From NCBI GenBank assembly GCA_964470915.1, contig CAYYEM010000004.1:1-64000 (forward strand): 64,000 nt of DNA, in the 5' to 3' direction. Positions 41,466 to 49,013 of this stretch are shown in pieces. The position numbers and the translations under genes are program-made. Origin of the DNA: CAYPXN01 sp964470915. GTDB taxonomy: Bacteria; UBA10199; JADFYH01. The notes beneath the pieces are model-generated. The model saw only the letters and a program-made list of their open reading frames with translations, was not told the DNA's origin and made no database searches. The first letter of the stretch is position 1; the number at the start of each line of letters is the position of its first letter.

Positions 41466-43385
41466 CTATCGGATTCTCCGGCTGAATGTCAAGTTAAGAA
41501 GCGAGCTCCTTTTGAAGAATCGAAGCAAAAAAATGAGAGCTAAGTAAAAGCCATAAAGAGAAAGCGGTGAACTTGTTTGATTAGCTGATTTAACAAGTGA
41601 ACAACCGCTGCCTTGAGCGCCAAAAACAGAGACTGTTACTGTAGCAGAATTGTTGGAAGTGTCATTGTCGATTACTTGAGCTGAAACGGTTGCTGTATTT
41701 TGGAATATGTTAGCAGTGATGGGTGTTACATTGAGAATAACCGTTGCGCTGGCACCTGATTCTATATCCCCAAGAGAACAGCTAATGCTTGTCGTGCCTG
41801 TGCATGAGCCTTGGCTCACACTAATATTATTTAATTGTAAACCTGAGGCAAGTTCGTCGCTTACGTTGACTGCTCCTGCTGTGTCTGGACCTGAATTGTT
41901 TACAGTAATTGTAAAGTCAAAGCTGCTATTTGGATTTACAAACTCATCAGCTGTTTTTTGAATACTGAGATCGGCAGTGTTACCTAAATATCTTAAAATA
42001 ATTTGTTGTCCGCCTGAACCTAATCCATTGCTGTCACCTACAACAAGAATTTTCCCATCGCTTTGAACGGAGGCAGCCCTTCCTGCATTGCTAGAGCCTG
42101 GGGCAGTATGTACAACACCAGGGGTGTTACCGTCAGGATTAAAGCTTGTATCGAGTTCTCCAGAGGAAAGCATTTTAACAAGTCCAATCTCAGTCCCCGA
42201 ACTTCCGACAATGAAAACAGAATCATCATCTTGGATAGCGCTGTTGATAGCATTGACAGTAACAGAATCATTTGTGCCATCGATACCATTTGTATTAAAT
42301 ACTCCTGAACTTCCAAAAGTAGTATCGAGAGCTCCATTGCTAGATTGATATCGAACGGTGCTACTGGTGGTATCAGTACTTCCTACCGCTACTATTTGCC
42401 CATTAGTTTGTAACTCCAGACTATAAAGAATATCTTGGCTTACACCCAACACATCTGTACTTACAATTCCATTAGTTCCAAAAGCAGTATCAAAACTTGC
42501 ATCTGAGTTAAGCTTAATTAATGCAAAATCGAGTAAGTTGCCTGCATCAAAAGTGCCAACTCCTCCTACAGCAATTTGATCGGTTTCACTCAGATAAATA
42601 ATAGAGAGCGGTATTTCAACACTAGGAGTTGAAAGTAAATTGAGCGTAAGAATGCCGGGCGTGCTTCCTGAAGGGTTGAAGCTGGTATCTAAACTGCCAT
42701 CTGTGTTGATACGTATAATAGTAAAATCGAAAAAATTAGTAGGATCTATTGTGAGGCCGGCTAGAAGCATTTTATTGTCGCTTTGCACAGCAATAGAGTT
42801 TGCGCTGGAGACTACAGATGCAGTTTCGGGCTCGATAATGAGAGTCCCTGGAAGAGGTCCTGAAGCATTGAAAGTAGAATCTAAACTTCCATCCGCATTA
42901 TAAACACTGATTGCAAAGTTGGAATAGAAGTCAGGTGGATCTATGACCAACGAAGTACCAATCAAGACAATTTTTCCGTCAGGTCGAACCGCCATGTCTG
43001 TAGTAGCATCTGAGCTGAGGCTAAAAGTTCCATTATAGTTAGGTAAGAAATCAGTGGTTACTCTTCCACTGCTGCCAAAACTGGTATCAAGAGAACCATC
43101 TGAATTTAAGCGAGATAAAGTAAAGTCAGAATCAATGGATGCTGGTGTCAGAGTAGTGGCTGTCACCAAGCCACCTACATAAATATAACCATTTGAAAAC
43201 TGCCTTACGCCTCTTGCTCCTGATGTCAGTATATCAGCATCAGGATAGAGGTCTGCAAAGGTAATGTAAGCGATTCCATCACTATCAAAGCTAGTATCCA
43301 GATCACCTGGTGCGGTGAAAGCTGTAGGAGTATGGAGAATAAATTGAAGGCAAAGAGCAGAAATGAAAAATGATTTTTTTATCAT
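41466..43385 (-). CDS. Exported delta-60 repeat protein with DUF11 domain and C-terminal anchor
   Basis: A 639-residue surface or exported protein. A signal peptide (first 24 residues) leads into about seven delta-60 repeats with the marker GSLDTSFGSSG or variants (residues 27 to about 460). A DUF11-type beta-sandwich follows (from ADLSIQKTADEFVNPNSSF to about residue 590). The end is a tripartite sorting-like signal: a Gly-Cys motif (GSGCSL), a hydrophobic segment (YGFYLALIFLLRF) and a basic tail. Such ends are seen on proteins processed and anchored at the envelope. The role is unknown. The gene is single, with its own promoter. Confidence 0.85.
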   Translation of the reverse strand: MIKKSFFISALCLQFILHTPTAFTAPGDLDTSFDSDGIAYITFADLYPDADILTSGARGVRQFSNGYIYVGGLVTATTLTPASIDSDFTLSRLNSDGSLDTSFGSSGRVTTDFLPNYNGTFSLSSDATTDMAVRPDGKIVLIGTSLVIDPPDFYSNFAISVYNADGSLDSTFNASGPLPGTLIIEPETASVVSSANSIAVQSDNKMLLAGLTIDPTNFFDFTIIRINTDGSLDTSFNPSGSTPGILTLNLLSTPSVEIPLSIIYLSETDQIAVGGVGTFDAGNLLDFALIKLNSDASFDTAFGTNGIVSTDVLGVSQDILYSLELQTNGQIVAVGSTDTTSSTVRYQSSNGALDTTFGSSGVFNTNGIDGTNDSVTVNAINSAIQDDDSVFIVGSSGTEIGLVKMLSSGELDTSFNPDGNTPGVVHTAPGSSNAGRAASVQSDGKILVVGDSNGLGSGGQQIILRYLGNTADLSIQKTADEFVNPNSSFDFTITVNNSGPDTAGAVNVSDELASGLQLNNISVSQGSCTGTTSISCSLGDIESGASATVILNVTPITANIFQNTATVSAQVIDNDTSNNSATVTVSVFGAQGSGCSLVKSANQTSSPLSLYGFYLALIFLLRFFKRSSLLNLTFSRRIR

Positions 43386-43422
43386 GTGAATTCCTTATAA
43401 GAAAATAAATGGTAATATATTA

Positions 43423-43450
43423 ATTATAATACTATTTTTAATACTAACAA
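43423..43450 (-). promoter_or_regulatory. Sigma-70 promoter for the delta-60 gene
   Basis: On the minus strand TTGTTA is followed after 16 bases by a perfect TATAAT in very AT-rich DNA. The start would be about 30 bases before the AAGGA ribosome site and ATG. Confidence 0.65.
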
Positions 43451-43462
43451 TTTAAATTAAAT

Positions 43463-43780
43463 TTAGGACTTTTGTCCCGGCTGACTTTCATTTTTGTTGT
43501 CTAAAATCAGGATATACTCATTTGATTTAATGTAACCTAATTTTTCGCGCACCAGTCTTTCCGCGTTAGATGGGATTTTGAGGTGATTAATTTCTCGTGC
43601 CAGCTTTTGGTTGCTACGGTAAAGTTCTTGGTTTTCTTTTTGGACTTGGTCCCGAAGAGCATAAAGCTTTTTCAGTTTTACCAAGCCTTCCTCGCCGAAA
43701 ATAGTGATCGTGGTAAAAAATCCAATCACTAAAATCCCTAAGAAAAAGAAAAGTCTCGATTTTTTTTTCACTTTTTTCAT
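43463..43780 (-). CDS. ftsB: Septum formation initiator, FtsB/DivIC-like
   Basis: A 105-residue bitopic protein: a basic cytoplasmic start, one membrane helix (about residues 9-29), then a coiled coil (LYALRDQVQKENQELYRSNQKLAREI) and the conserved hydrophobic-basic stretch ERLVREKLGYIKSNEY. FtsB-type proteins join FtsL and FtsQ in the divisome. It lies nine bases after ruvB and may be the last gene of that operon. A general DivIC/FtsL relative cannot be excluded. Confidence 0.8.
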   Translation of the reverse strand: MKKVKKKSRLFFFLGILVIGFFTTITIFGEEGLVKLKKLYALRDQVQKENQELYRSNQKLAREINHLKIPSNAERLVREKLGYIKSNEYILILDNKNESQPGQKS

Positions 43781-43789
43781 TTATAAAAG

Positions 43790-44824
43790 CTAGAATAACA
43801 CTTCTTGAGAAAGTTTGGTAGTAGGTTTTAAGCCAAAATGAAGATAGGCAAGTTCTGTGGCAATCCTGCCACGAGGGGTTCGCTGAAGAAAGCCACATTG
43901 TATCAAAAAAGGCTCGTAAACATCTTCTATAGTATCCTTTTCTTCGCTAATAGCACTTGATAAAGTATCAACCCCGACAGGTCCTCCTGAAAACTTTTCG
44001 ATGATGGTCATAAGGATTTTACGATCCATATGATCAAAGCCCTTTTCATCTACTTCGAGCATCGAGAGAGCATCGTGGGCAACTTGGGGGGTGATAATGC
44101 CACCGGCTCTGACTTCAGCAAAATCTCTGACTCTTTTGAGCAAACGATTTACAATGCGTGGGGTGCCTCGTGAGCGTCTCGCGATTTCATGTGCACCTTT
44201 TTTTTCAATTTCAATTCCTAAAAGCTTTGCGGAACGAAGCACGATGAGTTCTAGCTCTTCGGGTGAGTAAAAATCCAGACGTGCTACCACTCCAAAACGA
44301 TCCCGCAAAGGGGAGGTGAGGAGGCCTGCTCGGGTAGTAGCTCCTATCAAGGTGAAACGAGGCAAATCTAGTTTGATGGTTTTGGCAGAAGGCCCCTGAC
44401 CAATGAGAATATCGAGTTGATAATCTTCCATGGCAGGGTACAAGATTTCTTCGACCGTATGTGGTAGACGGTGAATTTCATCAATAAATAAAATTTGTTT
44501 CTCTTCGAGGTTGGTGAGTAAAGCAGCCAGATCACCAGGGCGTTCAATCACTGGGCCAGAGGTTGATTTGATGCTAGAGCCCATTTCATGAGCAATAATA
44601 TGAGCAAGCGAAGTTTTTCCTAAGCCTGGGGGGCCATAAAATAAACAATGATCTAAAGCTTCTTTTCTTTTTCGCGCAGCTTCGATGAATATTTTAAGCT
44701 TTTCTTTTACTTTTTCCTGCCCAATGTATTCTTCAAAAGTTTTAGGACGGAGTGAGTTTTCAATTTCTAACTCTTCAGGTTCAAGCGGTTTAGTTTCCAT
44801 GTTTTGATTTGAACGAATAGTCAT
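43790..44824 (-). CDS. ruvB: Holliday junction branch-migration helicase RuvB
   Basis: The hexameric AAA+ motor of the RuvABC resolvasome. The 344-residue protein has Walker A GPPGLGKTS, Walker B ILFIDEIHR, sensor ATTRAG and the arginine finger in PLRDRFGVV, plus the C-terminal winged helix ending with FLQRTPRGRIATELAYLHFG. It starts five bases after ruvA and is the third gene of the ruvCAB string. Confidence 0.98.
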   Translation of the reverse strand: MTIRSNQNMETKPLEPEELEIENSLRPKTFEEYIGQEKVKEKLKIFIEAARKRKEALDHCLFYGPPGLGKTSLAHIIAHEMGSSIKSTSGPVIERPGDLAALLTNLEEKQILFIDEIHRLPHTVEEILYPAMEDYQLDILIGQGPSAKTIKLDLPRFTLIGATTRAGLLTSPLRDRFGVVARLDFYSPEELELIVLRSAKLLGIEIEKKGAHEIARRSRGTPRIVNRLLKRVRDFAEVRAGGIITPQVAHDALSMLEVDEKGFDHMDRKILMTIIEKFSGGPVGVDTLSSAISEEKDTIEDVYEPFLIQCGFLQRTPRGRIATELAYLHFGLKPTTKLSQEVLF

Positions 44825-44828
44825 AATT

Positions 44829-45422
44829 TTACTTTGCGAGAACTTGTAAAGTTTCTTTGAGGCTTAATTCAAAATTTTGAGGATCTCTGAGTTGAGTCGA
44901 ATTTAGCTTTTTCTCAATTTCATTTCGATTATAGCCCAAATTTATCAAAGCAGAGATTAAATCTTCAGGTAAAGCCATTTTTTTTGCTTTTTGGTTTTCG
45001 GAGAAGGGCTCTTCAACAAGTTCTAAAAGTTTATCTTTGAGTTCTACAATGATTCTTTCAGCAGTTTTTTTACCAATTCCAGAAATTGAAGTGAGTTTTG
45101 CTAGGTCTTCACAATAAATGGCCTGAATCAGCTCTTGAGCAGGCAGGCCTGCTAATATTGACATGGAAAGCTTTGGACCTATGCCCGAAACAGAAAGTAA
45201 TTTCAGAAAAAGTTTTTTTTCGGCATGGCTTAAAAAACCAAAAAGGGAGATGTTATTTTCGCGTACTGAAGTGTAGATGACCAAAGTCACATTCCCTGTA
45301 ATGTTTTGGAGCTTTTCAAGGGAGTTGCTTGGCATGAATACTTCATAACCCACTCCATTTGCTTCCAAAATGAGCGAGTCTTCTTGACGATGTACGATTC
45401 GTCCACTGAGCTGAGCAATCAT
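44829..45422 (-). CDS. ruvA: Holliday junction DNA-binding protein RuvA
   Basis: Recognises four-way junctions and loads RuvB. The 197-residue protein has the OB-fold domain 1 (MIAQLSGRIVHRQEDSLILEANGVGYEV), two helix-hairpin-helix motifs (SVSGIGPKLSMSIL and SISGIGKKTAERIIVELKDK) and the small C-terminal RuvB-binding domain (DLISALINLGYNRNEIEK). It overlaps the ruvC stop by four bases. Confidence 0.97.
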   Translation of the reverse strand: MIAQLSGRIVHRQEDSLILEANGVGYEVFMPSNSLEKLQNITGNVTLVIYTSVRENNISLFGFLSHAEKKLFLKLLSVSGIGPKLSMSILAGLPAQELIQAIYCEDLAKLTSISGIGKKTAERIIVELKDKLLELVEEPFSENQKAKKMALPEDLISALINLGYNRNEIEKKLNSTQLRDPQNFELSLKETLQVLAK

Positions 45423-45922
45423 CGTCGGCCTCCTGCTATTTTTAATTTTTGATCCAATTTTAAACTATGAGCATGGCAAATAGCTACCGCTAAAGCATCG
45501 GAAGCATCGTAGTAAGTAATTTCAGGAAGTTTGAGCAGCTGTTTCACCATATGTTGAATTTGTTCTTTGCTGGCTCTTCCGTAGCCTACCACCGCTTGTT
45601 TAATGATAAGGGGAGTATACTCGTAGATGGGGAGCTTGAACTCCATGCTCGCTACCATCGCAGCTCCTCGAGCATGTCCTAGCTGAACAGTACTTTTTAC
45701 ATTTTTGGCATAAAAAATATTTTCAATGGCGACTTCATCCGGGGAAAATTTTTCAATCAACTCTTTAATTCCCTTAAAAATAGTATGAAGTCGAGCAGGA
45801 AAGTTTTTGTCTGTTTTAGTAAAAATACCACCGTTATCGATGTGTTGTAAGTGGGATCCCTTTTTTTCCAGCACACCATATCCGGTGATATGGGAGCCTG
45901 GATCTATGCCGAGAATAATCAT
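45419..45922 (-). CDS. ruvC: Holliday junction resolvase RuvC
   Basis: The endonuclease that cuts Holliday junctions. The 167-residue protein has the four acidic catalytic residues in GIDPGS (Asp), AIENIFYAKN (Glu) and the DASDALAVAICH pair. The start at MIILGIDPGS is used; a longer frame would run into an intergenic palindrome. The order yebC-ruvC-ruvA-ruvB is common in bacteria. Confidence 0.97.
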   Translation of the reverse strand: MIILGIDPGSHITGYGVLEKKGSHLQHIDNGGIFTKTDKNFPARLHTIFKGIKELIEKFSPDEVAIENIFYAKNVKSTVQLGHARGAAMVASMEFKLPIYEYTPLIIKQAVVGYGRASKEQIQHMVKQLLKLPEITYYDASDALAVAICHAHSLKLDQKLKIAGGRR

Positions 45923-45931
45923 ATTTAACCT

Positions 45932-45980
45932 GTAGGGGCGCCCCTTGGTGCGCCCTGGGCTCGGCAAACAGAGCCCCTAC
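45932..45980. repeat. Family B palindrome (long copy)
   Basis: GTAGGGGCGC begins the unit and GAGCCCCTAC ends it, with a second pair GCGCC.../GGTGCGCC inside. It fills the yebC-ruvC gap and carries the same ends as the other GTAGGGGC elements. Confidence 0.7.
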
Positions 45981-45988
45981 ATTAACAT

Positions 45989-46741
45989 TTATTCCGCAGA
46001 CAACTTTTCCATTACCTCATCTGGGATATCAAAGTTAGCATATACTTTTTGAACGTCATCGTGTTCTTCCAAATTTTCCATTAGCTTAAGCATTTTTTCT
46101 GCATCAGTACCTGTAAGCTTGATGTGGGTTTTGGGGATCATCGAAACTTCAGAAGAAGTATAGGTGATTTGAGCTTCATCAAGAGCTTTTTTAACGACAT
46201 CAAAGGTGGAGGGATCACAGGTAACTTGAAAATCATTCTCTCCTTCTTGAATATCTTCAGCGCCTGCTTCAAGAGCAACTTCCATTAGTTTGTCTTCAGT
46301 CACTTTGGTTTTATCAAAATAAAAAACTCCTTTTTTCTCAAATGTCCAAGCGACGGAGCCAGACTCACCCATATTGCCGCCGCCTTTGCCTAGAATATTT
46401 CTTAGCTCTGAAACGGTGCGGTTTTTGTTATCGGTAAGCGATTCAATCATAATGGCCACACCTGCAGGGCCGTAAGCTTCATAGGTAATATCTTCGTAGC
46501 TCACTCCTTCGAGTTCACCAGTGCCTTTTTTAATTGCACGTTGAATATTATCCATGGGCATTGATTGAGCCCGTGCATCGTCAATAGCTTTGCGTAAACG
46601 AGGGTTGCCAGTTGGATCTCCTCCACCCATTTTTGCAGCTACAGTAATGGCTTTGATCAGTTTAGTGAAGGCTTGGCCGCGCTTGGCATCGGCAGCGCCT
46701 TTTTTACGTTTAATAGTTGCCCATTTAGAATGTCCTGACAT
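45989..46741 (-). CDS. yebC: YebC/PmpR family translation and regulatory protein
   Basis: A 250-residue protein of a universal bacterial family, linked to transcription control and, more recently, to relief of ribosome stalling at proline-rich stretches. It opens with SGHSKWATIKRKKGAADAKRG and contains GGGDPTGNPRLRKAI and GPAGVAIMIESLTDNKNRT, all standard. The start is at the MSGHSKW codon with AAAGGA upstream; seven extra codons are possible but atypical. It heads the ruv operon. Confidence 0.96.
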   Translation of the reverse strand: MSGHSKWATIKRKKGAADAKRGQAFTKLIKAITVAAKMGGGDPTGNPRLRKAIDDARAQSMPMDNIQRAIKKGTGELEGVSYEDITYEAYGPAGVAIMIESLTDNKNRTVSELRNILGKGGGNMGESGSVAWTFEKKGVFYFDKTKVTEDKLMEVALEAGAEDIQEGENDFQVTCDPSTFDVVKKALDEAQITYTSSEVSMIPKTHIKLTGTDAEKMLKLMENLEEHDDVQKVYANFDIPDEVMEKLSAE

Positions 46742-46768
46742 GATGTAATCCTTTCTGTTCAATCATAA

Positions 46769-46822
46769 GGGGCTTGCGTCGCCCCCTCCGCCAGCAAAGC
46801 TGCCAGAGCCTCCCCCTCCACG
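46769..46822. repeat. GC-rich intergenic repeat, copy 2
   Basis: GGGGCTTGCGTCGCCCCCTCC, followed by GCCAGCAAAGCTGCC and GAGCCTCCCCCTC, repeats the block at 5502-5556 with a few changes. It lies between the ubiquitin-like gene and yebC. Confidence 0.7.
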
Positions 46823-46915
46823 TCTATCGCCCTAGATTCAAAAAAAACTAACAGAGCCTATCTGGTGACTCAAGGGAAAAGATTGAGAATTAGTGCGATA
46901 GCTTCTTTTAAGCTT

Positions 46916-47221
46916 TTATTTTTCTTGTCCTTCTAATTTGATGACAAGAATCATATTAGTATTTTGGCTAATCTGGTAAGAAGCTAAGCTGGCATTGTCT
47001 TCAAGAGCTTTTCCTTCATAAAGCAGGCGTTGTTTTTTGACGGGGATCCCTTCTTTTACTTCGACCTTCTTTTTAACCATGAGAATTGTATCTGAGGCGT
47101 TTGCTTCTACAGGAATCACTTTGCCGACTAGTGTTTTAATAGTTATTGTAAACGCTAAACAAAGATTAGCATTTAAAGATAAAAAGCCGAATGTGAATAA
47201 TGTGAAAATGATTTTTTTCAT
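46916..47221 (-). CDS. Exported ubiquitin-like protein
   Basis: A 101-residue precursor: a signal peptide (basic start, hydrophobic core, predicted cut after LCLA at residue 23), then a 78-residue mature domain that aligns with eukaryotic ubiquitin without a gap. By hand count about 35 of 76 positions are identical. Lysines 6, 11, 27, 29, 33 and 48 of ubiquitin are kept; Lys63 is Gln. Leu8, Gly47 and Val70 of the hydrophobic patch are kept and Ile44 is Leu. The end is KLEGQEK, so the diglycine needed for conjugation is absent. AAGGAG precedes the ATG. No E1, E2, E3 or deubiquitinase-like gene is nearby. Bacteroides fragilis BfUbb is an exported ubiquitin homologue also lacking a normal diglycine; whether this protein acts similarly is unknown. 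Confidence 0.92.
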   Translation of the reverse strand: MKKIIFTLFTFGFLSLNANLCLAFTITIKTLVGKVIPVEANASDTILMVKKKVEVKEGIPVKKQRLLYEGKALEDNASLASYQISQNTNMILVIKLEGQEK

Positions 47222-47285
47222 TTTAACTCCTTATGAACTGAATTTTTATTTATCTTAATAAAAGCTGACAGATAAAGGCTAGAAC

Positions 47286-48956
47286 TTATTGAATACTGAA
47301 ATTTTTCTCATAAACCAACTGCTTGGAAGAATTTTGGTCCCGGATAATGACTAAAATTTTATAAGTTCCTGTTTGAGGTTGAGGGGGAAGTAAAATTTGA
47401 TTCGCGAAAAGTACGTGTTGAGTATTTTCAGAGACAGATTGTGAAAATTGTACCACGTCATTTTTGTCGACTAATAATTCTCCATTGGGAGCTTCGATTT
47501 GTACGTCTTCTATTAACTCAATTTTCCCATTATTTTTTTGGAAGCCGGCTAGCTTAAAGAAAGCAAAAATTAAGTCTCCTGGGTGAAATAGTCCATCACT
47601 ACGTATTTGGGTAGGATCGGGGCCAGCTGAAAAATAAAATTCACTGATTTTCAGTGTATTGCTAGTGCTTTGGGGTTTGGCGCCTGTTCTCGGTTTTGTG
47701 ACAGGCATTTGAACAACAGGTTTTGAAATGGATTGAGTGTTTTGAGTTTTTAGCGAGGCTTGAGGGCTTACTTGAGTCAGAGAAGCAAGACTGGGCAGTT
47801 GAGAATGAAACCATTTCCGTTCTGGATTACGGCTAGACAAGAAAATTAAACAGAGGAGTATAAAAAATAAAATTCCTAGCGTAATGGCGGCTTCTCGTTT
47901 GGGTTCTTTTTTTATGACGAGGGTTTCGGCAAGATAATCTCCTAAGCGTTGTTTGCGACGTGAGAGAATTAAAAAAGGATAGGCCAGAATAAAATCTAAA
48001 GGGCGAAGCAAATTTCGAATAATAGCGGCGGAGTTATCAAGAGATTCTCCATTTTCCAAAATGCTCTGTCGTTTAAGAATGATTTTTCCAGGTGTGCTTG
48101 AAACAGCTATTTCAAAAATCATGAAATAAGCAATGCTAATGACTGGTAACAATGCCATCCACACTTGAAAAGAAGCATGTTGAGGGTTTAACGAAGAGAG
48201 AAAAAACCAGATAAAGGCCGAAAAAAATAATAAATCAAGGAAGAAGCCCAGGGCTCTAATGAAAGTAGAAGCCAAAGTGATTCCTCGCAAATCGACAGAA
48301 GATGATTTTTTGCGTGGTTTTTTAATGACCACAGTTCGAGCGGCACGATCACCGAGCCTTTGATAGAAATGAGAACTTTCCATCGAGAGTACGGCAACTC
48401 CAAAAAAGAGAGGATAATCAAAAAGCCGACAAAGATTTCTCAGAAATACATTGGCAAGAGTCGGAGCGCCTCCATCGAGATCGACTACCCGAAGTCGACA
48501 CAAATATTTGCCAGGGGTGGCAGCACCTACACCTTCAAAGCTCACATAATAAAGCAGCACGAGGAGCATGCCTAAACACCACAAGCTCAGGGTGGCTAAA
48601 AAGGGCCAGCGTAACTGAAGATTAAGAAACCAAACTTGGTTAAAGAGCTTGGTAGTGAGTAAAGCTTGAAGGCCTATGAAAAGATAAGTGAGCAGAAGGC
48701 TATCTATAAAAAAAGCAGCAAAACGATCTCGGGGCAGGGCTGCATGTAACGGAAAACGTCCTGTATCAAAAGGACTTAAGTCGAAAGAGTTAGAATCTAC
48801 TTCTTCTAACGCTTTGCGTCTATTTTTTCTTGAAAAAAGACTCGACCTCTTGGTGAAAGCTACAGTTTCGTCATCGGCTTCAGGGGCTGTAACTTCTTTG
48901 CCTCCTTTTTCTTCGACGACGGTTAAGTCTTCTCCATCCTCCCAGTCTTTAGCCAT
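47286..48956 (-). CDS. Tandem RDD-domain membrane protein with C-terminal extracytoplasmic domain
   Basis: A 556-residue protein. After an acidic cytoplasmic start of about 70 residues come two RDD domains. The first has RDRFAAFFIDSLLL, ATPGKYLCRLRVVD and RLGDRAARTVVIKK. The second has FIRALGFFLDLLFF, STPGKIILKRQSI and LGDYLAETLVIKK. A further membrane segment (about residues 380-398) leads to a Ser/Thr/Pro linker and a C-terminal beta-rich domain of about 130 residues. RDD proteins are poorly defined; some act in transport. The gene is 64 bases upstream of the ubiquitin-like gene in the same direction, so co-transcription is possible. Confidence 0.82.
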   Translation of the reverse strand: MAKDWEDGEDLTVVEEKGGKEVTAPEADDETVAFTKRSSLFSRKNRRKALEEVDSNSFDLSPFDTGRFPLHAALPRDRFAAFFIDSLLLTYLFIGLQALLTTKLFNQVWFLNLQLRWPFLATLSLWCLGMLLVLLYYVSFEGVGAATPGKYLCRLRVVDLDGGAPTLANVFLRNLCRLFDYPLFFGVAVLSMESSHFYQRLGDRAARTVVIKKPRKKSSSVDLRGITLASTFIRALGFFLDLLFFSAFIWFFLSSLNPQHASFQVWMALLPVISIAYFMIFEIAVSSTPGKIILKRQSILENGESLDNSAAIIRNLLRPLDFILAYPFLILSRRKQRLGDYLAETLVIKKEPKREAAITLGILFFILLCLIFLSSRNPERKWFHSQLPSLASLTQVSPQASLKTQNTQSISKPVVQMPVTKPRTGAKPQSTSNTLKISEFYFSAGPDPTQIRSDGLFHPGDLIFAFFKLAGFQKNNGKIELIEDVQIEAPNGELLVDKNDVVQFSQSVSENTQHVLFANQILLPPQPQTGTYKILVIIRDQNSSKQLVYEKNFSIQ

Positions 48957-49013
48957 AAGCCATATGGTAACTGTTTGAAATGAGAATGGAAAGTGAAGAT
49001 TAATGGATTATTT

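Noticed and set aside
42038..42348. Several frames inside the delta-60 gene on both strands
   Set aside because: They arise from the repeat structure of the real gene and lack ribosome sites.
46916..47221. Ubiquitin-like gene as part of a bacterial conjugation or antiphage operon
   Set aside because: No E1, E2, JAB-type protease or related gene is nearby, the diglycine is missing, and the protein has a signal peptide.
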